A program made the position numbers and the translations under genes. Below are positions 26,915 to 36,183 of a stretch of DNA of 64,000 nucleotides, one piece after another. Below the pieces are notes generated by a model. The model was not told the origin of the DNA. It did not search any database and saw only the letters and a program-made list of their open reading frames with translations. The number at the start of each line of letters is the position of its first letter. Positions within the stretch are counted from its first letter, which is position 1. Source of the DNA: Pseudomonas sp. (GTDB lineage Bacteria; Pseudomonadota; Gammaproteobacteria; Pseudomonadales; Pseudomonadaceae); NCBI RefSeq assembly GCF_028293835.1, contig NZ_JAQGNX010000089.1:1-64000 (forward strand), given 5' to 3'.

Positions 26915-28156
26915 TTAGGTTCTGGCAAAGATATTGACGGCGACCACGGCTTCTTCGATGCCAAACAGACCGCCACCGTTTTCGTGGATGGCAACGCGGG
27001 CACCCTCGACCTGGCGCTTGCCAGCCTCTCCCCGAAGTTGCGTGACCAGTTCGTGAATTTGTCCCAAACCGGTAGCGCCGATAGGGTGGCCCTTGGATTC
27101 CAGGCCGCCTGAGGGATTGATCGGAATTTTGCCGCCTACCGTAAAATCGCCACGTTCGGCAGCGGGACCGCCTTCGCCGAATGGCACAAGCATCAGGGAT
27201 TCGGCATTGAGGATTTCGCCAATGGCTGAGGCGTCATGCACTTCCGCAACGTCGACGTCTTTGGGCTCGATTCCGGCTTGGGCGTAGGCTTTTTGCGCGG
27301 CAAGGTGGGCGACGATTTTTTCCGGTTCGTCGAGCCCCCGGGAGGAGCCGGTCTGAACAATGCTGGCGAGCACACGAATAGCCCGGCCACCGGCGTTGTT
27401 CAAACGTTTCAGACCGTTGGCGTTGCACAGCACTACCGCGGCCGCGCCATCACTGATGGGGGAACACATCAAGGTGGTCAGCGGGTAGCAGATCGGTGGC
27501 GAAGCCAAGACCTCTTCGATGCTGAACGCTTGCTGGAACTGCGCCAGCGGGTTGTGTACCGAATGCTGATGGTTCTTGGCGGCGACGGCTGCGATCTGCC
27601 GCTGGGTGGTGCCGTAACGCAGCATATGGTTTCGGCAGATGGCGGCATAGACGTCCATGAACACGCTATAAGGGCGTTCTGAAACAGTGCCCGGCGGCGG
27701 CACGATGCCTTCGCCCATGGCCAACAAGGTCTTTTTATTGTGCTCGACCGTGGACACGTCCCAGCCGCCGTCGAACACCGAGAACATTTTGGCCTTGTCC
27801 GGGATGTTCATTTTTTCCGCGCCAACCGCCAGGGCGATGTCACATTGACCTGCACGTAAAGCCAAAGTCGCGAGGTTGAACGCTGAGGAGCCCGCTGCAC
27901 AGGCGTTCTCTACGGAAAAAACCGGGATACCTTCGATACCCAACCGGCGCATGGCAATCGGCCCCGGAATGCCGGTCTGGCCCTGCAATAGGCCATTGGT
28001 CATTGTGCTGTAGTACGCCGCGCCGATATCAGTGGTGCTGGCTCCGGCATCTTTCAGGGCCAGGCCCACGGCTTCCTCGACCATGTCGTAGACCGTGCGC
28101 TCAAGCAAGCGACCGAAAGGGGTCATGCCAACGCCCACTACATAGATGTCATTCAT
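26915..28156 (-). CDS. Thiolase, SCP-x / lipid-transfer type
   Basis: A 413-residue thiolase-fold protein. The active Cys is in VENACAAGSSAF (near residue 85), and the later motifs EVHDASAIGEI and SGGLESKGHPIGATGLGQ are those of SCP-x-type thiolases used in branched-chain and sterol side-chain degradation rather than FadA. It would cleave 3-ketoacyl-CoA, including 2-methyl compounds. It lies between the hydratase and acyl-CoA dehydrogenase genes. Confidence 0.9.
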   Translation of the reverse strand: MNDIYVVGVGMTPFGRLLERTVYDMVEEAVGLALKDAGASTTDIGAAYYSTMTNGLLQGQTGIPGPIAMRRLGIEGIPVFSVENACAAGSSAFNLATLALRAGQCDIALAVGAEKMNIPDKAKMFSVFDGGWDVSTVEHNKKTLLAMGEGIVPPPGTVSERPYSVFMDVYAAICRNHMLRYGTTQRQIAAVAAKNHQHSVHNPLAQFQQAFSIEEVLASPPICYPLTTLMCSPISDGAAAVVLCNANGLKRLNNAGGRAIRVLASIVQTGSSRGLDEPEKIVAHLAAQKAYAQAGIEPKDVDVAEVHDASAIGEILNAESLMLVPFGEGGPAAERGDFTVGGKIPINPSGGLESKGHPIGATGLGQIHELVTQLRGEAGKRQVEGARVAIHENGGGLFGIEEAVVAVNIFART

Positions 28157-28211
28157 GTGTTTGTTCCTGTGCCTGATGGTTTCACGTCGTCTGAAGCCAC
28201 GATGCGCGGGC

Positions 28212-28997
28212 TTATCGGCCTGTAAAGAGTGGGGTACGTTTCTCGCCGAACGCCTGCAAGCCTTCCTGAAAGTCGGCGGTTCGCAGGTGTTGGCGCAGCA
28301 TCACTTGCTCGTGCAGCAAGGCGTCATCGCGGGTTTTGTCAGCCGACGCCCGTGCAACTTCTTTAATACGGCGCAGGGCGATTGGGCTTTTTTTGGCAAT
28401 TTGTTTGGCGAGCGCCAAGGCGGCATCCGCGAGTTCGGTGTCGGCGTGTACTTCGCACACCAGCCCGCAGGCTTTCATCTCAATGGCCGACAAGGATTTA
28501 CCGGTCATTAATAAGTACATCGCCATGTTCAGCGGAATCAGGCGAGGCAATACCGCAGCACCACCGGCGCCGGGGTAGACGCCGAAATTCGCGTGGGCGT
28601 CGGCAATCGTCGCGCTTTCAGCAGCGATTACCATGTCGGCACACATGGCCAGTTCCAGGCCGCCGGCCATAGTGATGCCGTTTAGCGCGGCGATCACGGG
28701 TTTAGGAAAGTTACGCAAACGCCCGAAAACCACGTTGGCGCGATCAAGAAAATCCGCTTCCCCCGCAGGCAAGCTGCTGCCGGCCAGTATTTCTTTCAGA
28801 TCGGCGCCGGCACAGAAGGCAGGGCCAGTTCCGGTGAGGATCACCACGCGCAGCTCGTCATCGCCAGCGATCTGGCTCAGGCGTTGCTCAAGTTCCGCTA
28901 GCGTTGCCAGGTTCAGCGAATTCATGGCTCTAGGGCGGTTGAGCGTCAGGCGCGCAACAGGGCCGACCGTTTCGTACAGCAAGACATCGTCACTCAT
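28212..28997 (-). CDS. Enoyl-CoA hydratase
   Basis: A 261-residue crotonase-fold protein, first gene of the operon. The oxyanion-hole segments are FCAGADLKEI (about 63) and NGITMAGGLELAMCADMV (about 101). A Glu in GGLELA and a nearby acidic residue fit hydratase activity. ATG 28997 is used because GGGAGTGG precedes it; an upstream start at 29048 adds 17 unrelated residues. The operon diverges from the alkylsulfatase gene, so the 260-bp gap between them must hold both promoters. Confidence 0.92.
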   Translation of the reverse strand: MSDDVLLYETVGPVARLTLNRPRAMNSLNLATLAELEQRLSQIAGDDELRVVILTGTGPAFCAGADLKEILAGSSLPAGEADFLDRANVVFGRLRNFPKPVIAALNGITMAGGLELAMCADMVIAAESATIADAHANFGVYPGAGGAAVLPRLIPLNMAMYLLMTGKSLSAIEMKACGLVCEVHADTELADAALALAKQIAKKSPIALRRIKEVARASADKTRDDALLHEQVMLRQHLRTADFQEGLQAFGEKRTPLFTGR

Positions 28998-29259
28998 GAC
29001 CACTCCCGTTTTTTGTGTTTGTAGGGGCATGGCTTGCACCGTGCGCAAGTCAGTTGATGGGAGCGATAGTAGGAACGCCTTGGAAGGTGCCGCAGGTCAT
29101 TGCAACGAAAGCGGTGGTCCGTTGCGTGGGTGATTTTTTAAGACGAGGAATGCAGCGGATTTGCGAAGACTGGCGAAATGATTCAGATGACAGGCGGGGC
29201 AGGGATGCTTGCTTGCATCATCGGGATAGGAATTCATAACAATTAGAGAGTGTTTGCTG

Positions 29260-31311
29260 ATGAAGAAACTTCGCGTTCTGCTGACGGTATCGGTCCTGGC
29301 CGCCAGCATTGCCGGCGCGCTGCAGTGGTCCAGGGCGCAGACCAGCGCTCACGTGCAGCCGGGCGATAACAGCAGCGGGCAGGGTGGGCAGAAGCCCGCG
29401 ACGGAGGCGACCATCGCGGTCAACGCCGCTACGCTGCAGAGCATGCCTCCGGTGGATCGCGAGGTTGAAGCCGACATTCAGCACGGCTTCGTTGCCAGCA
29501 TTCCTGACGCCGAAACTACCGCCGCCGATGGTCATGTGGTGTACAGCCTTAAGGGTTACGAGTTCCTCGGCGCCCCGGATGCACCGGCCACCGTGAATCC
29601 GAGCCTGTGGGTACAGGCGCAAAAAAGCATGTCCAACGGGCTGTTCAAGGTCACCGATGGTTTCTACCAGGTGCGCGGCCTCGACCTGACCAACATGACC
29701 ATCATTGAGGGCCAGACCGGCCTGATTATCGTCGATTGCAACCTGGCGACCGAGGTCTCTCACGCGGCGCTTGAGTTGTATTACCAGCATCGACCGCGCA
29801 AGCCGGTGGTGGCGGTGTTCTACAACCACAGCCACGTCGACCACTTCGCGGGCATTCGCGGGATCGTCGACGAAGCGGACGTCAAATCCGGCAAAGTGCA
29901 GATTATCGCCCCCGCAGGCTTTATGCAGACCGCCGTTGCCGAGAACGTGATGGCCGGTAACGCCATGAGCCGCCGCGCCGAATACCAGTTTGGCACTACC
30001 CTGCCGCGCAGCGCCCAAGGGCAAATTGACCTGGGCGGCGCCAAGGCGTTGTCAAACGGCACCATTACGTTGATTGCGCCGACCCGTGAATTGACCCAGC
30101 CGATTGAGAGCGTCACGATTGATGGCGTCGAGATCGTTAACATGCTGGCCCCCGGCACCGAAGCCCCGGCAGAATTTATTCACTATTTCCCGCAGTTCAA
30201 GGTGCTCGACACCGGTGAACTGGCGCTGCCAACCCAGCACCAATTACTGACCCTGCGCGGCGCTACCGTTCGCGACGGTCTGGCGTGGTCCAAGTACCTC
30301 AACGAGGCGCTGCATACCTTTGCGCCGAACGCTGAAGTGCTGGTGGGACAACATGGCTGGCCAGTGTTTGGTCATACCCGGGTAGTCAATTACTTGTCCA
30401 AACAGCGGGACATGTACAAGTGGCTGCACGATCAGTCGCTCCGCCTGGTCAACAAGGGTTACAAGCCGGTCGAGATCGCCGAATACATGCGCGCCCATGT
30501 CCCTGCGAGCCTCGCCAGTGAAGCCTTTACTCATGGCTTTTATGGTTCAGTGCAGCGCAACGCCAAAGCGGTGTATCAGCAGTACATGGGCTGGTACGAC
30601 TCGGATCCGGCCAACCTTGATGCTTTGAATAACATCGATTACGGCAAGAAATTTGTCGCCTATGGCGGCGGTGCCGACGCCGTGCTAGCCCACGCCCGCG
30701 CTGACTTTGCCAACGGTGAATACCGTTGGGTAGCCCAAGCCATGAGCCATTTGATTTACGCCGAGCCGAGTAATCAGGCAGCACGGGACCTGGCAGCAGA
30801 TGCGCTGGAACAATTGGGTTATCAGGCCGAGTCGGCGGTGGAACGCAACAGTTACCTGGCGGCCGCAATGGAACATCGCAGCGGCGGCAAAAAACTCGCT
30901 TCGCCGTTGCGCACAGCCAGCCCCGACATGCTAAAAGCGCTGACCATTGAAAACATCTTCGACTACCTCGGCGTACGACTGAAAGCGTCAGAGGTTGAAG
31001 GTAAGCACATCGTGCTCAACTGGAACTTCACTGATATTGGTGAATCGGGCAAACACTACGTGCTCAATCTGGAGAACTCGGCGCTGACCTACGTCGCCGA
31101 CGACCGCGCCGATAATGCCGACGCCACCCTGACCCTGACCCGCGCTACGCTGAATGCGATTCTGGCCGAGCAAGTATCTCCGGTTGAAGCGGTGTTCAAA
31201 GGTGACCTGAAGATAGACGGCAGTAAGCTGGCGGTTTACGGCGTGCTGGGCTCGCTGGACAAGTTTTCGCCCGACTTCGAATTGGTCGGGCCGAACGTGC
31301 CTGCGCAGTAA
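29260..31311 (+). CDS. SdsA1/Pisa1-type alkylsulfatase, exported
   Basis: A 683-residue type III sulfatase of the metallo-beta-lactamase fold. A signal peptide covers about residues 1-28. The zinc motif is NHSHVDHFAG near residue 190, with further His/Glu ligands in later loops. A central helical dimerisation domain and a C-terminal SCP-2-like domain (about 555-680) complete the family layout. Such enzymes hydrolyse primary (SdsA1) or secondary (Pisa1) alkyl sulfates to alcohol and sulfate in the periplasm. ATG 29260 has AGAGAG upstream. It would feed alcohol to the GMC dehydrogenases and also provide sulfate. Regiospecificity cannot be read from sequence here. Confidence 0.93.
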   Translation: MKKLRVLLTVSVLAASIAGALQWSRAQTSAHVQPGDNSSGQGGQKPATEATIAVNAATLQSMPPVDREVEADIQHGFVASIPDAETTAADGHVVYSLKGYEFLGAPDAPATVNPSLWVQAQKSMSNGLFKVTDGFYQVRGLDLTNMTIIEGQTGLIIVDCNLATEVSHAALELYYQHRPRKPVVAVFYNHSHVDHFAGIRGIVDEADVKSGKVQIIAPAGFMQTAVAENVMAGNAMSRRAEYQFGTTLPRSAQGQIDLGGAKALSNGTITLIAPTRELTQPIESVTIDGVEIVNMLAPGTEAPAEFIHYFPQFKVLDTGELALPTQHQLLTLRGATVRDGLAWSKYLNEALHTFAPNAEVLVGQHGWPVFGHTRVVNYLSKQRDMYKWLHDQSLRLVNKGYKPVEIAEYMRAHVPASLASEAFTHGFYGSVQRNAKAVYQQYMGWYDSDPANLDALNNIDYGKKFVAYGGGADAVLAHARADFANGEYRWVAQAMSHLIYAEPSNQAARDLAADALEQLGYQAESAVERNSYLAAAMEHRSGGKKLASPLRTASPDMLKALTIENIFDYLGVRLKASEVEGKHIVLNWNFTDIGESGKHYVLNLENSALTYVADDRADNADATLTLTRATLNAILAEQVSPVEAVFKGDLKIDGSKLAVYGVLGSLDKFSPDFELVGPNVPAQ

Positions 31312-31347
31312 CGTAATGCTTACCGCTGGCATCGGCTTTGACATTTT

Positions 31348-31388
31348 GGGACCGCTTCGCGCTTCATCGCGGCAAGCGCGCTCCCACA
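31348..31388. repeat. REP-like unit
   Basis: GGGACCGCTTCGCGCTTC...GGCAAGCGCGCTCCCACA closely matches the right half of the element at 2599-2641. It sits between the alkylsulfatase and aldehyde dehydrogenase genes. Confidence 0.65.
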
Positions 31389-31436
31389 ATGGCGATGCAT
31401 TATCAGGCAGCCATGTTGCTGCCAGGAGCACTGACC

Positions 31437-32906
31437 ATGTACTCGGAACTGACCGATTTGAACAATGATTCCAGCACCGACATGGACCCCGTTTCCATAA
31501 TATCCCTGGTACGTGCCGTGCTTGCCCGTCAGCAAGCGGCTTCTTTGGTGGAGGGTCCGCCTTCAGCCCAGTTGCGCATCGAACGGATCAATCGCGTGAT
31601 CTCGCTGCTGGTGGACAATCAAAAAGATCTGTGCGAAGCACTTGCCAGCGACTTCACCTGGCGCAGCCATGATCAGTCGTTGCTGGCTGATGTGTTGTTG
31701 CCAGTACGTGGACTGGAATATGCGCGTAAGCATGTCCGTCGCTGGATGCGCCCGGAACGGCGCCGCGCGGAGTTGGGTGGGGGATGGCTGGGTGCCAAAG
31801 CCGCCATCCATTACCAACCGCTGGGCACTATTGGCATTATCTCGCCGTGGAACTTTCCTATCGCCATTGCGCTGGGTCCACTGGCGGAAGCATTGGCGGC
31901 GGGTAACCGGGCGATGATCATTTTTTCCGATCAGTCGCCAGCGACCGCCAATCTGTTGATTGATTTGTTGGCTGATACGTTTGACGAGCTTGAAGTCGCA
32001 GCGTTCATGGGCGGTGCGGAGCTGGGCGCGGCTTTTTCCAGCATGCCGCTGGATCACTTGGTGTTCACTGGCAGCCCGCGGGTCGGCCGGCTGGTAATGC
32101 GCGCTGCGGCAGAGAACCTGACGCCGCTGACCCTGGAACTCGGCGGAAAGTCACCGACCATTATTGGTCGAGGCGCTGATCTGGACAACGCCGCGCGCAG
32201 GATTTGGGGCGGAAAAGGTGTCAGCAGCGGGCAAGCCTGCATTGCGCCAGATTACGTCCTGGTGCATGAGGACGACCGCGAGCGCCTGTTGACCAGCATG
32301 CAGCTGGAATTGCAGCGCATGTTCCCGACCCTACTTAACAACCCCGACTACACAGCCATGGCCACGCCCGGGCAATACCAGCGTATGCAACGCTGCGTGC
32401 GCGATGCTCGCGAGCAGGGGGTGCGCATTATCGAGGTCAATCCAGCGGGCGAGGACCTGAGTCACTCTCGTAAAGTCGCCCCCACGTTGTTGGTCGATCC
32501 GCCGGACACGACCCTGGCGATGCAAGAAGAGGTGTTCGGTCCGCTGTTGCCGATTCGTAGCTATCAAACCCTCGATGAAGTGCTCGACTACATCAACGCC
32601 CGACCGCGGCCGCTGGCGCTGTATTACTTCGGCGATGACCGTGCCGAGGCCAAGCGCGTACTGGAGAGGACCCATTCGGGCGGCGCCTGCATCAACGAAG
32701 TCATGCAGCACCTGTTTCAGGCCGACCTGCCTTTCGGTGGATGTGGCAATTCCGGCTTTGGCCATTATCGCGGCGGTTACGGGTTCAGAGCGTTCAGCCT
32801 GCAGCGCTCAGTCTTCACACCGCCACGCTTCGACGTCATGGCCATGGTTCGGCCGCCCCATGGCCCGCTGTTTCGACGCTTGATGGGCTTTTTGTTAAAG
32901 CGCTGA
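31437..32906 (+). CDS. Aldehyde dehydrogenase, coniferyl-aldehyde-dehydrogenase type
   Basis: A 489-residue NAD(P)-dependent aldehyde dehydrogenase. It has IGIISPWNFPIAIALGPLAEAL, TGSPRVG, catalytic Glu in LELGGKSP and Cys in SSGQACIAPDYVLVHE. The C-terminal GGCGNSGFGHYRGGYGF is typical of the CALDH/class-3 group. Members of this group oxidise fatty and aromatic aldehydes. ATG 31437 is preceded by AGGAG; earlier in-frame starts run through a REP repeat. It probably oxidises the aldehyde from the released alcohol. Confidence 0.9.
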   Translation: MYSELTDLNNDSSTDMDPVSIISLVRAVLARQQAASLVEGPPSAQLRIERINRVISLLVDNQKDLCEALASDFTWRSHDQSLLADVLLPVRGLEYARKHVRRWMRPERRRAELGGGWLGAKAAIHYQPLGTIGIISPWNFPIAIALGPLAEALAAGNRAMIIFSDQSPATANLLIDLLADTFDELEVAAFMGGAELGAAFSSMPLDHLVFTGSPRVGRLVMRAAAENLTPLTLELGGKSPTIIGRGADLDNAARRIWGGKGVSSGQACIAPDYVLVHEDDRERLLTSMQLELQRMFPTLLNNPDYTAMATPGQYQRMQRCVRDAREQGVRIIEVNPAGEDLSHSRKVAPTLLVDPPDTTLAMQEEVFGPLLPIRSYQTLDEVLDYINARPRPLALYYFGDDRAEAKRVLERTHSGGACINEVMQHLFQADLPFGGCGNSGFGHYRGGYGFRAFSLQRSVFTPPRFDVMAMVRPPHGPLFRRLMGFLLKR

Positions 32907-32953
32907 AATCGGCTTCACACCCTCTAAAAAAATAACAATTTCCGGAGCTTGTC

Positions 32954-34762
32954 ATGCATCTGCAGGGCATTTTTATGTCGAGAGCTTTACCCAAAGCTTT
33001 AGTCGTCGCGGTATGCGCGGCTATAGCTACATTGAGCGTCAGCGCGGCGGACAAGGGGCGACCTAACATCGTGGTGTTGGTGGCTGATGACTGGGGCTAC
33101 AGCGATGTCGGTTCGTTTGGCAGCGAAATCTCTACGCCAACCATCGACCAGTTAGCGAAGGAGGGCGTGCGGTTCTCTGACTTCCACGTGGCCGCGTCCT
33201 GTTCGCCAACGCGCTCAATGCTGATGACTGGCGTCGACAATCACCTCAACGGTGTCGGCAACATGCCCGAAGCCATGCCGTCCGAACATCAGGGAAAGCC
33301 TGGCTACAGCGGCGTTCTTAACGACAATGCCGTGACGATCGCGACGATGCTCAAGGACAGCGGCTATCACACCTACATTGCCGGCAAGTGGCACTTGGGC
33401 AAAACCGTCGATACGCTGCCCAGTAATCGTGGGTTCGAGCGCTCGTTCATCCAGGCTGACAGTGGATCGGATAACTGGGAAGAACGGCCTTACATTTTCC
33501 TGTACAACAAAGCGTCCTGGTTCGAGAACGGTAAAGAGGCGCACCTGCCCAAAGACTATTACTCCTCGACGTTTATAGTCGATCAAACCCTCAAAGACAT
33601 TGAAGCGGATAACCGCGATGGAAAACCTTTTTTTGCCTACTTGGGTTTTCAGGCCAACCACATTCCTGTGCAAGCGCCGAAGGACGTCATCGATAAGTAC
33701 AAGGGTCGCTATAAGAACGGCTGGACGGCGTTACGTAATGAACGACGGGCCCGTGCTGTTGAGCTAGGCCTGATTCCCGCCACCAGCGGTATGGTCACGA
33801 TGGCCAGCACTGACAACTGGGATGCCTTGAGCGACGAGCAAAAGCGTTATGAAGAGCGACGCATGGAAGTGTATGCCGGCATGGCCGAAACGATGGACCG
33901 CGAAATAGGCCGCTTGATTACACGCCTCAAGGCCATGCATGAGTACGACAATACGGTATTTGTATTCCTTTCCGACAACGGCAGCGAAGCCACCGACCCC
34001 TATGATATTTTCGCCCTCAAACTGTGGCTGGAAATGAATTACACCCGCGACCTTGATCGCTTGGGCAGCAAGGGCGCATTTTCGTCTATCGGGCCAAGCT
34101 GGGCCAGTGCGTCGGCATCGCCGTTGAGCGGTTACAAGTTCTTCGCCGGGGAGGGCGGACTGCGCACGCCGTTGATTGTGTCGGGCGGGCACGGTATCCA
34201 GGCCAACCAGATCTCTCAAGCATTTACCCATGTCACCGATATCGTTCCAACCCTGTTGGAATTGGCCGGGGTCCAAGCCCATGACGGGCACTATCAAGGT
34301 AAAGCTGTGTTGCCGATGACCGGCAGCAGTCTGGTGCCGGTGCTGCAAGGCAAGTCCCATCAGGTGCACCCGGCAGATCAGCCGATCGGTTATGAGTTGT
34401 CCGGCAGTTCGGCATTGTTCAAGGGCGACTACAAGCTGGTAAAAAATCTCAAGCCGGTGGGAGACGAGCAATGGCATCTATACAATATTGCGACCGATCC
34501 GGGTGAAGTCATCGATGTGCAGAGCCAGATGCCTGAACGATTCGCCAGCATGCAGGCGGATTACGCTGACTACGCACGCAACAACGGGGTGTTGCCGATG
34601 CCTGCCGGTTATGACTACAAGCGCCAAGGCCAGATCTATGCCTTGGTTCATGTGTTCATTCCTAAATTGAAAGCCGCGATGCCTTGGATTGTTGTCTGCT
34701 TTTTGCTGCTGATCGGTGGGGTTGTTGCGTTGCGCCGCTACCGACGGAAAAAGACACTGTAG
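32954..34762 (+). CDS. FGly-type sulfatase (arylsulfatase family) with C-terminal membrane anchor
   Basis: A 602-residue exported sulfatase. After a signal peptide (to about residue 31) comes NIVVLVADDWGYSDVG, whose two Asp bind calcium. The modified Cys is in CSPTRSMLMTG (C-x-P-x-R, near residue 83), then GKWHLG and the metal-site FLSDNGSEATDP. A C-terminal hydrophobic helix (about 572-592) followed by RRYRRKK suggests inner-membrane anchoring with the catalytic domain in the periplasm. GGAG precedes the ATG. It hydrolyses sulfate esters by formylglycine chemistry; the maturase is not in the window. This is a second, mechanistically unrelated sulfatase next to the SdsA type. Confidence 0.92.
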   Translation: MHLQGIFMSRALPKALVVAVCAAIATLSVSAADKGRPNIVVLVADDWGYSDVGSFGSEISTPTIDQLAKEGVRFSDFHVAASCSPTRSMLMTGVDNHLNGVGNMPEAMPSEHQGKPGYSGVLNDNAVTIATMLKDSGYHTYIAGKWHLGKTVDTLPSNRGFERSFIQADSGSDNWEERPYIFLYNKASWFENGKEAHLPKDYYSSTFIVDQTLKDIEADNRDGKPFFAYLGFQANHIPVQAPKDVIDKYKGRYKNGWTALRNERRARAVELGLIPATSGMVTMASTDNWDALSDEQKRYEERRMEVYAGMAETMDREIGRLITRLKAMHEYDNTVFVFLSDNGSEATDPYDIFALKLWLEMNYTRDLDRLGSKGAFSSIGPSWASASASPLSGYKFFAGEGGLRTPLIVSGGHGIQANQISQAFTHVTDIVPTLLELAGVQAHDGHYQGKAVLPMTGSSLVPVLQGKSHQVHPADQPIGYELSGSSALFKGDYKLVKNLKPVGDEQWHLYNIATDPGEVIDVQSQMPERFASMQADYADYARNNGVLPMPAGYDYKRQGQIYALVHVFIPKLKAAMPWIVVCFLLLIGGVVALRRYRRKKTL

Positions 34763-34875
34763 GCAATAACGTATTGGCGAGAGGCTTGACGAGGCGGGTC
34801 AGGTTGCAAGTCTCGCCAACACGTTGACTGCTGTCAAATAACGTATAACTCGTTATATTTGCGAAGAATTTAAAT

Positions 34876-34902
34876 GCCGGCGCGCACTTGCTGCGCGCCG
34901 GC
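34876..34902. terminator. GC-rich perfect hairpin between convergent genes
   Basis: GCCGGCGCGC-ACTTGCT-GCGCGCCGGC has a perfect 10-bp stem between the sulfatase and racemase genes, which converge here. There is no T-run, so it is a strong structure but not a classic intrinsic terminator. Confidence 0.55.
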
Positions 34903-34922
34903 TCGGGGTCGGGAACGGGGCG

Positions 34923-36047
34923 CTAGATCAAGCGCTGTATGTCAGCCTCACTCAACCCTGCTGCTTGCAGAATAGCCGCGCCATGTTCTCCTCGGCCGGG
35001 TACGTCGCCGATTCCAGTGGCTGGGGTCGCGGAAAAACGAGGCGCGGGTGCGGCCTGGAGGACTCCGTTGTGCCTGCTGTACACTTCTCGGGCGACCATG
35101 TGCGGGTGGAGCGAGGCTTCCACCGGGGTCAATACCGGCGCGAAACAGGCATCTGTACCTTCCAGCAAATCGACCCAGTATTGACGTGGCTGACTTGCAA
35201 ACAGGCCCGTCAAGCGTTCACGTAATGGTCCCCAGAGACGAGCGTCATAGGGCTGCTTGAATTCTGGTTCATCGCCCAGTCCGAGCTTGTTGAACAGCAA
35301 CGCGTTGAACTGTGGCTCAAGCGCCTGCACGCTGATAAAAAGACCGTCGGCGCACGCATAGGTGCGGGCCCAGTGCGGACCGTCGAGTAAACCCGTACCA
35401 CGGTCCATTGGCTGCTGACCGGCTGAGTGTGCGGACAGCATCAGGTTCATCAGGTTGGCGCTGCCATCTACGATGGCGGCATCCACCACTTGCCCCACGC
35501 CCGTGGCACGGGCACCGAGAATACCGGCAAGAATGCCCATGGCTAAATAAAGTGCACCGCCGCCCAGATCACCGACCAGAGTTGGCGGTGTCAGCGGTGG
35601 GGAACCCGCTTCGCCCGAGAACCATAAGGCACCGGAAAGGGCGATGTAATTGAGATCATGTCCAGCGGACTGAGCCAGCGGCCCATGTTGACCCCAGCCG
35701 GTCATGCGCCCGTAGACCAAACGCGGATTACGCGCCAGGCACACATCGGGCCCGAGACCCAGACGCTCCATGACCCCGGGACGCATGCCTTCGATCAACC
35801 CATCCGAGCCTTCGATCAAGCGCAGCACGGCGTCGATGGCGGCAGGGTCTTTGAGGTCCAGCGCAACCGAGCGTTTGCCGCGATTGACAATGGTGTGCTT
35901 GCCCAGGTTTAAGTTGTCGCTGCTTTTAGGGCTGCTGCGCTCGACCAGGATGACCTCGGCGCCCATGTCAGCCAATAACATCCCGCAAAACGGTCCCGGC
36001 CCAATACCAGCAATTTCAACGATCCGAATGCCGTCCAATACGCCCAT
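34923..36047 (-). CDS. Alpha-methylacyl-CoA racemase (CaiB/BaiF class III family)
   Basis: A 374-residue protein of the class III CoA-transferase fold. It fits the AMACR/MCR branch: GIGPGPFCGMLLADMGAEV at the N terminus, GHDLNYIALSGAL with the catalytic His, and TLVGDLGGGALYLAMG with the catalytic Asp. It interconverts 2R and 2S methylacyl-CoA so that S-specific acyl-CoA oxidising enzymes can proceed. Together with the SCP-x-type thiolase this points to methyl-branched substrates such as isoprenoids or sterol side chains. CoA transfer cannot be fully excluded without assay. Confidence 0.85.
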   Translation of the reverse strand: MGVLDGIRIVEIAGIGPGPFCGMLLADMGAEVILVERSSPKSSDNLNLGKHTIVNRGKRSVALDLKDPAAIDAVLRLIEGSDGLIEGMRPGVMERLGLGPDVCLARNPRLVYGRMTGWGQHGPLAQSAGHDLNYIALSGALWFSGEAGSPPLTPPTLVGDLGGGALYLAMGILAGILGARATGVGQVVDAAIVDGSANLMNLMLSAHSAGQQPMDRGTGLLDGPHWARTYACADGLFISVQALEPQFNALLFNKLGLGDEPEFKQPYDARLWGPLRERLTGLFASQPRQYWVDLLEGTDACFAPVLTPVEASLHPHMVAREVYSRHNGVLQAAPAPRFSATPATGIGDVPGRGEHGAAILQAAGLSEADIQRLI

Positions 36048-36104
36048 GGAAGACTCCCTTAAGTAAGTGTAACGACAGATGGATTTTTAGCGGTTGGGGG
36101 CCGA

Positions 36105-36166
36105 CTTCGCAGGCAAGGCTTCTAAAGTGACATCAACCGATGTGTGGAAGCAGGCTTGCCTGAGAA
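36105..36166. repeat. Imperfect inverted repeat, REP-like
   Basis: CTTCGCAGGCAAGGCTTCT at the left and GGAAGCAGGCTTGCCTGAG at the right are inverted. A single half (TTCGCAGGCAAGCC) also occurs near 23170. It lies upstream of the racemase gene and just past the stop of the small membrane protein gene. Confidence 0.5.
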
Positions 36167-36183
36167 CGGTCCGTCACCAGATA

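Noticed and set aside
29024-29037. GG-N10-GC (sigma-54-like) match upstream of the alkylsulfatase
   Set aside because: Only the GG and TTGCA parts fit; the -24 core reads GGGGCA, and it lies over 220 bp from the start codon. It overlaps the leader of the divergent hydratase gene.
34876-34902. Attachment site or recombination site
   Set aside because: The perfect palindrome lies between convergent gene ends with no integrase or repeated copy in the window; a hairpin at transcript ends is simpler.
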